Source of the DNA: Mucilaginibacter pedocola
Lineage (GTDB): Bacteria; Bacteroidota; Bacteroidia; Sphingobacteriales; Sphingobacteriaceae
Reading direction: 5' to 3'
Length of the DNA: 64,000 bases
NCBI RefSeq assembly: GCF_002013915.1
Contig: NZ_MBTF01000037.1
Span: forward strand, 248,001 to 312,000
This document shows positions 35,736 through 45,066 of this stretch, piece by piece (position 1 is the first letter of the stretch; the number at the start of each line of letters is the position of its first letter). The notes under the pieces were generated by a model. The model did no database searches. It saw only the letters and a list, made by a program, of their open reading frames with translations, and had not been told where the DNA came from. A program made the position numbers and the translations under genes.

Positions 35736-37514
35736 ATGAAAAAATTATCCATCATAAAAAGCTTCAGGGGTAAAATATTCCTGGCTTGCTTATTCACCTT
35801 CATGCTTGCATCGTGCCGGCTTAACGAGAAGGTTTATGATTTTGTATCGCCCGAAGAAGTGGGCGACTCGGATGCCGCTGCAGATAAATGGGCGCTGGGC
35901 GCTTATAACGAACTAAGCCTGATGTTCAGGTTCAGCGAATTTCCGGCCGTGCTGGAGTACGATTGCGATTACACCACCGGCCCGTCCTGGGCATTCGGCG
36001 AGCTGGGCGCAGGTAACTTCCAGGGCAACAGCAAACAAACCGACCCGTTGTGGACCTACAGCTACGTATTGATACGCCGCGCTAACCGCGCCATTGCCAA
36101 TATAGATAAAATGACCAAAGCCAACGCCACCTACAAGCAGAATGTTATAGGCGAGATGTATTTTCTGAAGGCTTTCTCATACTTTTTACTGGTAAGGGCC
36201 TATGGCGATGTGCCTATATTTAAAAAAGCTGTTGACGATGGCGAGAACCTGTTTCAGCCACGCCAGCCTATTAAGGATGTGTATGCCCATATTATTGACC
36301 TGGCCACACAGGCAAAGGATATGATGTATACCAACGCCAAGGCTACGCCGGGCCGTGCAACAGCAGGTGCTGCCGCCGCTTTGCTGGCCAAGGTGTACGC
36401 TACCATTGGCTCTGCATCCATGGCTTCGGGCCAGGTGATCGTTCGCGGTGGTAAACCTTTCGACCTGGTAAGCAACGTGCAGGTACGCACATTGCCGTCG
36501 CCTATCACTTTTCAGAAAAAGCGGGTAAAGGGCTACGAGAGCTTCGACTCTAAAGCCTACTACAAACTGGCTATGGATATGGCGGCTGAAGTAATAAAAG
36601 GCACTTATGGCTCGTACAAGCTGGCCAACTTTAACGAGATGTGGACCATTACCGGCAAAAATATCAATGAGCATATCTTCAGCGTGCAGGGTTACATGGG
36701 CGATGCCGACCTGGGCAACCACCTCACGCGCGATTTTGCGGGGTTAATGGCCAACAACCAAATCACCACCGGTATGTGGTACGGCCTGCGCGATCATTGG
36801 TATAAACTGTTCGAACCACAAGACCTGCGTATTACCGATGGGGTAACTCACCGTTGGTCGCGTAGTTTCGATTTTGCCAATCATATTGGCACTTTTTACC
36901 CCAATAACGATGAGTATCGCAAAAAAGCTTTGGGTTACGATGAGCAAACCGGAGTTGACGGCGATGGTAAACCTATTATTGTACACCACCCCGCCGTTGC
37001 GCCTTATAACGATGGTTTAAATTATGGATCGGGCACCGATGCCAACTACATTGCATTCTTGAATAAGTTTGCCTACCCGTCAGACCGTACCAAAGATCAA
37101 AGCGATGTAAATTATCCTTTCCTGCGCTTTGCCGATATCAAATTAATTTATGCTGAAGCAGCCAACGAATACAACGGCGGCCCCACAAGCGATGCGCTTA
37201 CCGCCCTTAACGATGTGCGCCTGCGTAGTAACGCCACTGCCAAAAAGCTGGCTGGCGATGGTAATGTGGGCTCGCTGGTGGCATTCCGCTCGGCAGTTTT
37301 AGAGGAGCGTGCTATGGAACTTGCTTTAGAAGGCGACCGCCGCTGGGACCTGATACGCTGGGGCATTTATCTGGATGTAATGAACTCGATACAAGGGAAC
37401 GACGAAGTAGGGGTAACCAAAGTACGTGCCGAAAGGAACTTGCTTTACCCGCTACCGATAAGCGAGGTAAGCACCAATACCGCCATACAAGGCAATAACC
37501 CGGGTTGGAATTAA
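35736..37514 (+). CDS. SusD/RagB-family glycan-binding lipoprotein
   Basis: The 592-residue protein has a lipoprotein signal ending MLASC at about residues 23-27 and the TPR-based SusD fold: WTYSYVLIRRANRAIANIDKM, then GEMYFLKAFSYFLLVRAYGDVPIF and at the C-terminus EERAMELALEGDRRWDLIRWG. It forms the lid of the SusC barrel. It starts 34 bp after the SusC stop, in the same operon. Confidence 0.96.
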   Translation: MKKLSIIKSFRGKIFLACLFTFMLASCRLNEKVYDFVSPEEVGDSDAAADKWALGAYNELSLMFRFSEFPAVLEYDCDYTTGPSWAFGELGAGNFQGNSKQTDPLWTYSYVLIRRANRAIANIDKMTKANATYKQNVIGEMYFLKAFSYFLLVRAYGDVPIFKKAVDDGENLFQPRQPIKDVYAHIIDLATQAKDMMYTNAKATPGRATAGAAAALLAKVYATIGSASMASGQVIVRGGKPFDLVSNVQVRTLPSPITFQKKRVKGYESFDSKAYYKLAMDMAAEVIKGTYGSYKLANFNEMWTITGKNINEHIFSVQGYMGDADLGNHLTRDFAGLMANNQITTGMWYGLRDHWYKLFEPQDLRITDGVTHRWSRSFDFANHIGTFYPNNDEYRKKALGYDEQTGVDGDGKPIIVHHPAVAPYNDGLNYGSGTDANYIAFLNKFAYPSDRTKDQSDVNYPFLRFADIKLIYAEAANEYNGGPTSDALTALNDVRLRSNATAKKLAGDGNVGSLVAFRSAVLEERAMELALEGDRRWDLIRWGIYLDVMNSIQGNDEVGVTKVRAERNLLYPLPISEVSTNTAIQGNNPGWN

Positions 37515-37535
37515 CAGTAACATTTTTATCAAAAC

Positions 37536-38696
37536 ATGATGAAAGCGATCAACAAAATAAAAATATCCCTGGCGCTGGTAGCGGCTGTGGCGATGTTTAG
37601 CTGTAATAAGGATATTGTAACCTACGATAAAATAAAAAAGGAGTCGGAAACATCTACTGCCGCGCCGGTTATAACCCAAATAACTCTGGTAGACAGGGCA
37701 ACTGTGTTAACCCAGGCCGACCTATCGCAGCTGGTAATGATACAGGGCACTAACTTAAGCGGCATAAAGTCGATTAAGTTTAACGATGTGGAGGCCGATC
37801 TTACCCAGGCTTATGTAAAGGCAAAAGAAATAGTAGTGCCTGTACCCCGCGAGCTCCCGGGCACGGTTACAGATAAGGTTACCGTAACTACCCAACTGGG
37901 AGAGGCCAGCGCCAGCCTTAAGATAAACGTGCCTGCGCTGGTAGTAAAAGGGCTGTTTAACGAGTTTGCCCTGCCCGGTGATACCACTACCATTACCGGC
38001 GACAACTTTGATATTTACAAAATAACCAAAGAGGATGCTAAAGTAACCTTTGGCGGAACCGAGGCTATGGTGCTATCAGGCGATCAAAAAACGCTTACCA
38101 TTGTAGTGCCCAAAACTATACCGGCTGCCGAAGCAGTAGTTAGTTTGGTTACGCCCGAAATACCCGCCGGTTTAAAGATGAATTACCGCCATTTAGGGCA
38201 GATCGTAAACATTCAGAATAAACTTTGGGCAGGCGAAGGCTGGCAAACCAGCGGTGCCAACCTGGGTGATCCAAAAGCCCTCAATGGTACCTTCTCGCAT
38301 ATCAAAGGGGTTTCTATAGGGCAATGGGGATGGTATGATAACCTGTATGGTTGTAATTTCCCGATAGCCGATCCAGATATCTTGAACCACCTGGATCAAT
38401 ACGATCTGAAGTTTGAATTAAATACCGAAAAAGATCATCCGCTTAGCCAGATGTTCATCAAATTCTCCATGCGTTTCTCTATCACCTACGAGTGGAATTT
38501 GTACAACAGCGGCGAATCGTTAAACACCTATGGCAATTGGCAAACCATTACGCTTGATGCCAAAACCGTTATGGGCCAGCTGTATCCAAATAACGATAAC
38601 TTCTTTTACTTCGCCATTAATCCCGGCGTGCCTATCAACCTCGATTTTAGCATATCATCAGTACGATTAGTTAAAAAAGAAGTGATCGTAAAATAA
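37536..38696 (+). CDS. Surface glycan-binding lipoprotein (SGBP type, IPT/TIG domains)
   Basis: The 386-residue protein has a lipoprotein signal (AMFSCNKD) followed by two IPT/TIG-like immunoglobulin domains (about 45-125, LSQLVMIQGTNLSGIKSIKFNDV, and 128-205, TTTITGDNF) and a C-terminal domain of the SGBP-B glycan-binding type (GAGE-like aromatic patches, NIQNKLWAGEGWQ, LYGCNFPIADPD). It should capture the polysaccharide at the cell surface. It lies 22 bp after SusD in the operon. Confidence 0.85.
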   Translation: MMKAINKIKISLALVAAVAMFSCNKDIVTYDKIKKESETSTAAPVITQITLVDRATVLTQADLSQLVMIQGTNLSGIKSIKFNDVEADLTQAYVKAKEIVVPVPRELPGTVTDKVTVTTQLGEASASLKINVPALVVKGLFNEFALPGDTTTITGDNFDIYKITKEDAKVTFGGTEAMVLSGDQKTLTIVVPKTIPAAEAVVSLVTPEIPAGLKMNYRHLGQIVNIQNKLWAGEGWQTSGANLGDPKALNGTFSHIKGVSIGQWGWYDNLYGCNFPIADPDILNHLDQYDLKFELNTEKDHPLSQMFIKFSMRFSITYEWNLYNSGESLNTYGNWQTITLDAKTVMGQLYPNNDNFFYFAINPGVPINLDFSISSVRLVKKEVIVK

Positions 38697-38704
38697 CTAC
38701 CTTC

Positions 38705-38749
38705 TTTCAGCGGCGCCCGCTCTTATTTAAGGGCGGGCAGCCGCTGAAA
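38705..38749 (+). terminator. Nested GC-rich hairpin inside the operon
   Basis: TTTCAGCGGC (38705-38714) pairs with GCCGCTGAAA (38740-38749), and GCCCGC/GCGGGC continues the stem inside. It lies in the 64-bp gap between the surface glycan-binding gene and the mannanase gene and may end part of the transcription or protect the upstream mRNA. Confidence 0.5.
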
Positions 38750-38760
38750 TTATCACATTT

Positions 38761-39891
38761 ATGAAGTATAAAAAACTTTCCGTGGCACTCGGTTTTGCCG
38801 CGTTATCTATTTCTTGTGCCGTAAAAAAGCAACAGCATGTGCAAAGCGGCGTGCATCCGGCGGATAGCCTGGCTACCAAACAAACCGTTCGCCTGTATCA
38901 AAACATGGCCGAAACTGTTAGACGGGGTGTTATGTTCGGCCAGCAGGATGCTACATTGTATGGCATCGGCTGGAAATACGATAAAAACCGCTCGGATGTG
39001 AAAAGCGTGTGCGGAGATCAGCCTGCGGTTTATGGCTGGGAGATAGGGCATATCGAGTTGGGAGCACAAAGCAGCCTGGATTCGGTACATTTCAGCATTA
39101 TGCGGAAGCGTATTACAGAGGCTTATAAACGCGGCGGCATAAATACCATAAGCTGGCATTGCGATAACCCGCTAACTGGCGGCAATGCCTGGGATGTATC
39201 GCAAAACGGCGTAGTGGCTTCGGTTTTACCGGGAGGAGCGAAACACGAATTGTTTATGACCTGGCTGGATAGAGTGGGAGACTTCCTGAACTCGCTTGAG
39301 AGTCATGGTAAAAAGATACCGGTGTTGTTCCGTCCTTTTCACGAGCATACCGCAGGCTGGTTTTGGTGGGGCGAAAATCATTGCAGTCCCGAAGAATACA
39401 AGGCCATGTACCGCATGATGGCCGATCATTTCAGGCAAAGAGGCATCCATAACCTAATATACATCTACTCGCCCGACCAAACCGACCAGTCCTCGAAGTA
39501 TTTTGAGCGTTACCCCGGCGACAATTACATAGATGCCCTCGGAGTTGACTATTACCAGCAACAAGGCGCAGCCGGCGCCGGCGGATACATGCGAACTATA
39601 AACAGCATATTTACCATGCTTACCGTCGAAGCAAAAAACAGGAATAAGCTGCTCGTATTCAGCGAAACCGGATCCGAAAGTGTGCCGATGAATAACTGGT
39701 GGACAGATGTGCTGCTGCCAACCGTATCGGCATTCCCCATAAGCTATGTAATGGTTTGGCGCAACGCTTACGATAGGCCCAACCACTTTTTTGGCACTTA
39801 TCCCGGCAACCCGTCAAGTAACAACTTTATCCAATTCTACCAACAAAGCAATACCCTGTTTCAGCAGGATATCAGCAATATGTATAAATAG
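38761..39891 (+). CDS. GH26 endo-beta-mannanase
   Basis: The 376-residue enzyme has a signal with a lipoprotein-like Cys19 (SISCAVKK). The GH26 barrel shows VLFRPFHEHTAGWFWWG, with expected acid/base Glu195, and VFSETGSE with expected nucleophile Glu302; ISWHCDNPLTGG and ALGVDYYQ are further family blocks. It should cut beta-1,4-mannan chains at the cell surface or in the periplasm, complementing the GH5 enzyme. It is operon member four after SusC. Confidence 0.95.
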   Translation: MKYKKLSVALGFAALSISCAVKKQQHVQSGVHPADSLATKQTVRLYQNMAETVRRGVMFGQQDATLYGIGWKYDKNRSDVKSVCGDQPAVYGWEIGHIELGAQSSLDSVHFSIMRKRITEAYKRGGINTISWHCDNPLTGGNAWDVSQNGVVASVLPGGAKHELFMTWLDRVGDFLNSLESHGKKIPVLFRPFHEHTAGWFWWGENHCSPEEYKAMYRMMADHFRQRGIHNLIYIYSPDQTDQSSKYFERYPGDNYIDALGVDYYQQQGAAGAGGYMRTINSIFTMLTVEAKNRNKLLVFSETGSESVPMNNWWTDVLLPTVSAFPISYVMVWRNAYDRPNHFFGTYPGNPSSNNFIQFYQQSNTLFQQDISNMYK

Positions 39892-39903
39892 CATCAGCTT
39901 AAA

Positions 39904-41466
39904 ATGAATATAAAAACACCCAATACTATGAAGAAAGGAATATTGCTTGCGCTGCTATGCCTGGCCTTGTTCAATTGCTACGCCCAGCAGGGCGTGTACA
40001 ATGTGCTTAGCTTTAAAGCCATAAACAATGGTAAAGCACTTACAACCGCGCAGCTGCAAAAAGCCATTAATACCTGCGCAGCTAACGGCGGTGGTATGGT
40101 TTATGTCCCCAAAGGCGATTACCTTACCGGTACACTCAACCTCAGATCGAATGTCGACTTCCATATGGAAACAGGGGCAAGGCTTATTGCTACTACCGAC
40201 CTTAAGCAATATCAAAAACATAACTCCGAGCTTGCCGGCGTTTTTTATACCGAAAAAGCACACAATGTATCTATCACCGGCAACGGTACCATTTTTGGGC
40301 AGGGCATGAAAATGATGTACATTGATAGTGCCAAGGTAATAGGTGACAAAAGCGATACCCGCCAAAAAGATAACTTCCGTAAAGTAGCATCAGGCAACGG
40401 CGACGGGCCTTTTTACCCTAAGGACCGTTTCCATCAAATGGTGATCTTCAGCGAGTGCACCAAAGTGAATCTTAAAGATTTTACCTGCATTGATGCACCA
40501 TACTGGACATTTTTAGTAGTGCATTGCGATGATGTGATCGTTGATGGGCTGCGTATAGAGAACAACCTCAATATCCCCAACAGCGACGGTTTAGACGTAA
40601 TATCATCCAGCAACGTAAATATCTCAAACTGCTATTTCTCTTGCGGGGATGATGCCATTGTATTGGCAGGGTACGCCTGGCACTGGGGCGACCCGGGTTT
40701 TAAAAGGATCATGAAACGGTCGGAGAATATTAACGTGAACAACTGCATCCTGCGTTCGCGTTCAAGCGGTATCCGTATCGGCGGCTGGGATCAAAATAAT
40801 ATGTACAACTACAATTTCAACAATATCACTATATTCGATTCTAACCGCGGTATAAACTTGGGCATTGGCGACTACGGCTCAATGGAGAACATAAATTTTA
40901 CCAATATAAACATACAAACCCGCCTCCACACCGGCGATTGGTGGGGTGAGGGCGACCCTATAAAAATAACCGCTATGCGCGGCATGCCAACGGGCAAAGT
41001 AGGCACCATAAAAAATGTGACCTTCACAAATGTATTTTGCCGAAGCGAGAACTGTATAAACATGTATGCCTCCGAAGAAAGCAAACTGGAGAATATATTT
41101 TTTATTAACCTGCAAATGGAATTTGTGAAAAGTGCACTGGAAGAAACCGTTGGAGGCAATCTGGATCTTCGGCCAAACACGGTGCCGCACAAAGAGATAT
41201 TCGCCCGCGATATACCCGCTATTTATGTGGAGAATGGTAGGAATATACTCTTTAACCAGGTGGTGGTGTCGTGGGATAAAAATATCGATAAAAAACATTA
41301 TACCAACGCCATTGAAGCTATTAAGGTAGATAACCTGCGCCTCACGGGTGTAAAAGGAAGTGCAGCGCCATCGAACCCCGACATGGCAGATGTGCTGCTG
41401 AACAGCTGTAAAGATTTTTATACCGATTCGAAACTAACCGTTAAAAAAATAGGAGATGAGAAATAA
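39904..41466 (+). CDS. GH28-type beta-helix glycoside hydrolase
   Basis: The 520-residue protein has a signal peptide (KKGILLALLCLALFNCYAQ; Met at codon 10 is an equally good start) and a parallel beta-helix with GH28 landmarks: NSDGLDV and SCGDDAIV supply the catalytic Asp residues, and SSGIRIGG replaces the usual GHG/RIK region. This variant is common in Bacteroidota proteins annotated as GH28. It is odd in a mannan locus and may act on a side chain or a pectic partner. Its last 11 bp overlap the GH97 gene. Confidence 0.82.
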   Translation: MNIKTPNTMKKGILLALLCLALFNCYAQQGVYNVLSFKAINNGKALTTAQLQKAINTCAANGGGMVYVPKGDYLTGTLNLRSNVDFHMETGARLIATTDLKQYQKHNSELAGVFYTEKAHNVSITGNGTIFGQGMKMMYIDSAKVIGDKSDTRQKDNFRKVASGNGDGPFYPKDRFHQMVIFSECTKVNLKDFTCIDAPYWTFLVVHCDDVIVDGLRIENNLNIPNSDGLDVISSSNVNISNCYFSCGDDAIVLAGYAWHWGDPGFKRIMKRSENINVNNCILRSRSSGIRIGGWDQNNMYNYNFNNITIFDSNRGINLGIGDYGSMENINFTNINIQTRLHTGDWWGEGDPIKITAMRGMPTGKVGTIKNVTFTNVFCRSENCINMYASEESKLENIFFINLQMEFVKSALEETVGGNLDLRPNTVPHKEIFARDIPAIYVENGRNILFNQVVVSWDKNIDKKHYTNAIEAIKVDNLRLTGVKGSAAPSNPDMADVLLNSCKDFYTDSKLTVKKIGDEK

Positions 41467-43432
41467 ATTTTTGGTGCTCTTAATGGCAATATCCGCTTTG
41501 CCGGGGCTTATACTGGCCCAAAAAAGTGCCAAAATAACCTCACCCGATGGCAAGGTGGTTTTTCTGCTGAACCTTACGGCAAAGTCGCCGGTTTACAGTG
41601 TTACATACAAAAAGCAGCCGGTTATAAACGCATCGGCGCTTACACTTAATTTTGATAATGGTGCCTGGGGGCAAGGCCTTAAAATGAGCAAAGTTGCCTA
41701 CAGCAAAACAGATACTTATTACGACCTGGTGGTGGGCAAGGCCAAACACATACGTAATAATTACAGCGAGGCGGTTATTCCGCTTAGCGAAACTGCGGCA
41801 CCTTTCCGTAAGATAAATCTGGTTGTACGCGCTTATAATGATGGCATAGCCTTCAGATATACATTCCCGAAGCAAGCAGGCTGGGATAATTATACGCTGT
41901 ATGATGAAAATACCCGTTTTAACCTCAACGGCGATCCTAAGGCACTGGTTTTATTTTTGCCTAACTACACCTCCTCGCACGAGGGGCCATACACCAATGA
42001 GCCTTATTCCCAACTTAAGGCGGGCGAACTGATGGATATGCCCGTAACCTTCGAATATTCAAACAATATTTACCTGGCCATTACCGAGGCCCATGTTGTA
42101 AATTATGCAGGCATGTACCTTAGTAAAACGGCAGATGGTGGCCTGATAGGTAAACTATCACCGTTGCCGGGGCAGGAAAAAGTAAAAGTAAAGGCTGTTT
42201 TGCCGCACAGCACGCCATGGCGCACCGCTATTATTGGCGATAGGGCAGGTGCTTTAATAGAATCGAACATGTTGACTAACCTGGGCGGCGACTGCAAAAT
42301 TGAAGACACATCGTGGATAAAACCCGGCAAGGCTACCTTCCCCTGGTGGAATGGTACCGTAGTGCCCGATACTACATTTGCGCCCGGCAACAACTTCGAA
42401 ACCAATAAATATTATATCGATTTTTGTGCGCGAAACGGCATAGAATACCACTCAGTAGTAGAGTATGGCCAGCACGAGTGGTATGTGAACGACGGACCTG
42501 ATTTTCTGCCGGGGCCCAATGTAGATGCTACAAAAAGCATCACCAGCCTGGATATGAAACAAATATGCGATTACGGTAAAAGCAAGGGTGTTGCCATACG
42601 CGTTTGGGTGCATTGGAAAGCCCTTTACTCCGTAATTGATAAAGCCTTTGAGCAGTACGAAAAATGGGGACTAAGCGGCATGATGGTAGATTTTATGGAC
42701 CGTGACGACCAGGAGATGATACAAATACAAGAAGAGATATTGCAAAAAGCAGCCAAACATCATTTGCATATACAATTTCATGGATCTTGCAAGCCATCGG
42801 GCTTGCACAGGATGTACCCTAATGAGTTTACCCGCGAGGGTACCCGCAATTACGAAGTGTATAAATGGGATACCACCATGAACGCAAGCCACGATATTGC
42901 TATGCCTTTTACGCGTATGCTTGCCGGCGCTACTGACTATCATTTGGGCGGCTTCAGGTCGGTACCTCAATCGAAGTTTAAAATAAAGTTCCGCAGTCCG
43001 CTGGTTACCAGTACGCGTTGCCATATGCTGGCTATGTATGTGGTTCTGGAAAGTTACTTGGGGATGGTGTGCGACTACCCTGCGGCTTATGAAGGGCAGC
43101 CTGGTTTTGATGTGCTAAGGGCTATACCTACCACCTGGGATGAAACACTCGTACCCAATGCAGCCATCAATAAATACGTAACCATAGCGCGCCGCCATGG
43201 CGATAATTGGTTTATTGGCGCTATAACCGATAAACAGGCACGTAACCAGTCTGTTTCGCTCAGCTTTTTAGGAGCGGGCGAATACATTGCCGATATTTAT
43301 ACCGATGCCGGCAACACGGATACCGATCCCAACCATTTAAAAAAGGAAACACGAACTGTAACCACTAAAGATGTACTTCAACTACCATTAGCATCAAACG
43401 GTGGAGCGGTAGTTAAAATTAGTAAGAAGTAG
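41456..43432 (+). CDS. GH97 glycoside hydrolase, retaining type (alpha-galactosidase-like)
   Basis: The 658-residue protein has a signal peptide (to LILAQ) and the GH97 layout: N-terminal sandwich, barrel (about 300-560), C-terminal sandwich. GMMVDFMDRDDQ puts Asp412 at the nucleophile place of retaining GH97 members, and Glu467 lies 55 residues later, the spacing I recall for the Bacteroides thetaiotaomicron alpha-galactosidase of this family. Inverting SusB-type members have Glu there. It probably removes alpha-galactose from galactomannan fragments. It is the last gene of the operon. Confidence 0.85.
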   Translation: MRNKFLVLLMAISALPGLILAQKSAKITSPDGKVVFLLNLTAKSPVYSVTYKKQPVINASALTLNFDNGAWGQGLKMSKVAYSKTDTYYDLVVGKAKHIRNNYSEAVIPLSETAAPFRKINLVVRAYNDGIAFRYTFPKQAGWDNYTLYDENTRFNLNGDPKALVLFLPNYTSSHEGPYTNEPYSQLKAGELMDMPVTFEYSNNIYLAITEAHVVNYAGMYLSKTADGGLIGKLSPLPGQEKVKVKAVLPHSTPWRTAIIGDRAGALIESNMLTNLGGDCKIEDTSWIKPGKATFPWWNGTVVPDTTFAPGNNFETNKYYIDFCARNGIEYHSVVEYGQHEWYVNDGPDFLPGPNVDATKSITSLDMKQICDYGKSKGVAIRVWVHWKALYSVIDKAFEQYEKWGLSGMMVDFMDRDDQEMIQIQEEILQKAAKHHLHIQFHGSCKPSGLHRMYPNEFTREGTRNYEVYKWDTTMNASHDIAMPFTRMLAGATDYHLGGFRSVPQSKFKIKFRSPLVTSTRCHMLAMYVVLESYLGMVCDYPAAYEGQPGFDVLRAIPTTWDETLVPNAAINKYVTIARRHGDNWFIGAITDKQARNQSVSLSFLGAGEYIADIYTDAGNTDTDPNHLKKETRTVTTKDVLQLPLASNGGAVVKISKK

Positions 43433-43436
43433 TTAC

Positions 43437-43468
43437 AACAAAGCCTCAGATTTATCTGAGGCTTTGTT
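43437..43468. terminator. Bidirectional terminator between the glycan operon and the prophage
   Basis: AACAAAGCCTCAGA (43437-43450) pairs perfectly over 14 bp with TCTGAGGCTTTGTT (43455-43468) around a 4-nt loop. It ends the glycan operon and, from the other side, the prophage late transcript. Confidence 0.85.
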
Positions 43469-43481
43469 CGTTCTGAAGCTT

Positions 43482-44288
43482 CTAAAATTTAACAATGTCA
43501 AAGCGAGTGGCGACTGATGGCTGCCAATTCCGTGCAGAAAAATCGTAATGGTAGTCGCCTATTACACTAAAACGATCAAAGTTTAATTGCACACCTGGTC
43601 CGAAATAAAACAGATGACGATAGGGGGCGTAATTGCCAGTCATTTGCAAACTTATTTCAAGATCTGGCTTGTGCTGTTCCACAATCAATCGGTCTACGCC
43701 ATTTATTGTTGTTCTGGCATCGTTAGAGAATATGTCGATATAGTTCTTTTTCGCTCCCAAAAACCATTTCCTTTTCCAGTATTTTACAATGTTTATCGAA
43801 TCATTATATCTAAAAGAAAATTCTCCGTTGTCTGTAGTGTCTGAATTTTTAAGAGCAGGACGGAAGCTAAGTTGCAGGTATTTGTCCTTGTAAAAGTAAG
43901 TGATGCGTTGGAGGCTATCGTATTTTCGTTCTGCCTTTAACTTTTCTGCCCGAACCGTTCCGGCAATTCTGGTAATCTCAATAAGCTGTTTTTTTGCGAT
44001 ATTCAGTGCCTTGGTCACTGTGTCAACCAATCCACCCGATATTGCCGTACCATTTTTATACCACTTGGCAGGTAGTTTGTTTTCATCGGCAGCAATAACG
44101 GTGTGTTGACGGCTATTTGTGTCGAGGTAGTGATTGATAATGGTTGCAGCTTGGTTTACGGTTTTTCTATTACTACCTATTATTCTGTCGGATTTTATAC
44201 GTTGTTTATGTTCAAAAATAGCAAAGGCAGTTGTTCCCGCGAACAATAAAAATAAAGCCGCGATGATTACATTGGTTAATTTACTCAT
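43482..44288 (-). CDS. Membrane-anchored coiled-coil protein with beta C-terminus, candidate spanin
   Basis: ATG 44288 overlaps the stop of the upstream gene (ATGAGTAA), giving 268 residues. A membrane segment (KLTNVIIAALFLLFAGTTAFAIF) is followed by a long helical region (about 40-155) and then four alternating amphipathic strands ending VATRFDIVKF, a terminal Phe as in outer-membrane barrels. Such a span from inner to outer membrane fits a single-protein spanin for the last step of host lysis, but this is inferred from topology and position. Confidence 0.6.
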   Translation of the reverse strand: MSKLTNVIIAALFLLFAGTTAFAIFEHKQRIKSDRIIGSNRKTVNQAATIINHYLDTNSRQHTVIAADENKLPAKWYKNGTAISGGLVDTVTKALNIAKKQLIEITRIAGTVRAEKLKAERKYDSLQRITYFYKDKYLQLSFRPALKNSDTTDNGEFSFRYNDSINIVKYWKRKWFLGAKKNYIDIFSNDARTTINGVDRLIVEQHKPDLEISLQMTGNYAPYRHLFYFGPGVQLNFDRFSVIGDYHYDFSARNWQPSVATRFDIVKF

Positions 44289-44631
44289 TTTCTTTAACGA
44301 TTTGTTTTGCTGGTTTTTCAAATTTTACACGGGCAAGGCTGTCTGTATTTTGAATCAGTTTATTTTGCCGGTCTATAATATTGTTCTTGTAAAGAAGCGC
44401 GGTTGAAAGATTGATGTATTTATTTTGCCAGTTCACAATGAGGCTATCTTTTTTAACGATAACCTCGCGGAGTATCGTGATACGCTCCATACATGTTTCA
44501 TCGCCTTTATTTCGGCTTATTACATACATTCCGAATATTGCGCTAATAGCTGTACACAGAGTGATGATAGCCCATTGCCATGGAAATTTTTGTAAGTTTT
44601 TTAACTGCTCGGATTTGAGAGAGTTTGACAT
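44281..44631 (-). CDS. Small membrane protein with coiled coil in the lysis cassette
   Basis: ATG 44631 (SNSLKSEQLKNLQKF) gives 116 residues: one membrane segment (WQWAIITLCTAISAIFGMYVI), then a helical region (TILREVIVKKDSLIVNWQNKY). It lies between the amidase and the candidate spanin. It may be a holin or an i-spanin-like partner; an upstream ATG at 44,670 would overlap the amidase gene and is less likely. Confidence 0.6.
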   Translation of the reverse strand: MSNSLKSEQLKNLQKFPWQWAIITLCTAISAIFGMYVISRNKGDETCMERITILREVIVKKDSLIVNWQNKYINLSTALLYKNNIIDRQNKLIQNTDSLARVKFEKPAKQIVKENE

Positions 44632-44645
44632 AGGGAAACATATTA

Positions 44646-45062
44646 TTAAAGTTTTATAGTTTTCAACCAATCGTTTACATCAAAAGATGGGCATGCTTTG
44701 GTTACTCCGGGAAAGTCGCGATGGCCGCAAATTTTAGCATGAGGAAATTTGACTTTCAATTTATAAATGAGGTGTATTTGCGCAGCTTTTTGAGCATCAG
44801 TACGGTTGTCAAAAGGTCTCCCTTTATTGTCTACACCGCCCTTGTAGCTAATGTGTATACTATTTGCATTGTGGCCAGCTACGCCGTTAGCAATTTTCTC
44901 AATAGGAAAGAGCTCCTCAATAAAGCCATCTGTATTTATTTCAAAATGATATCCGGGATTAGTCCAACCCATTACATTTTTCCAATAAGATAATATTTCG
45001 GAAGTTGGCTGATCTTGCGGTCCTGCAGTGCAGTGCAATACGATATAGTTAATGGTTCTCAT
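44646..45062 (-). CDS. Phage N-acetylmuramoyl-L-alanine amidase (endolysin)
   Basis: The 138-residue protein matches the T7-lysozyme/amidase-2 type: NYIVLHCTAG (zinc His), PGYHFEINTDG, AGHNANSIHISYKGG and CGHRDFPGVTKACPSFDV (zinc His and Cys). It cuts the bond between muramic acid and the peptide stem. There is no signal peptide, so it needs a holin-like partner, probably one of the two next genes. Confidence 0.95.
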   Translation of the reverse strand: MRTINYIVLHCTAGPQDQPTSEILSYWKNVMGWTNPGYHFEINTDGFIEELFPIEKIANGVAGHNANSIHISYKGGVDNKGRPFDNRTDAQKAAQIHLIYKLKVKFPHAKICGHRDFPGVTKACPSFDVNDWLKTIKL

Positions 45063-45066
45063 ATTC

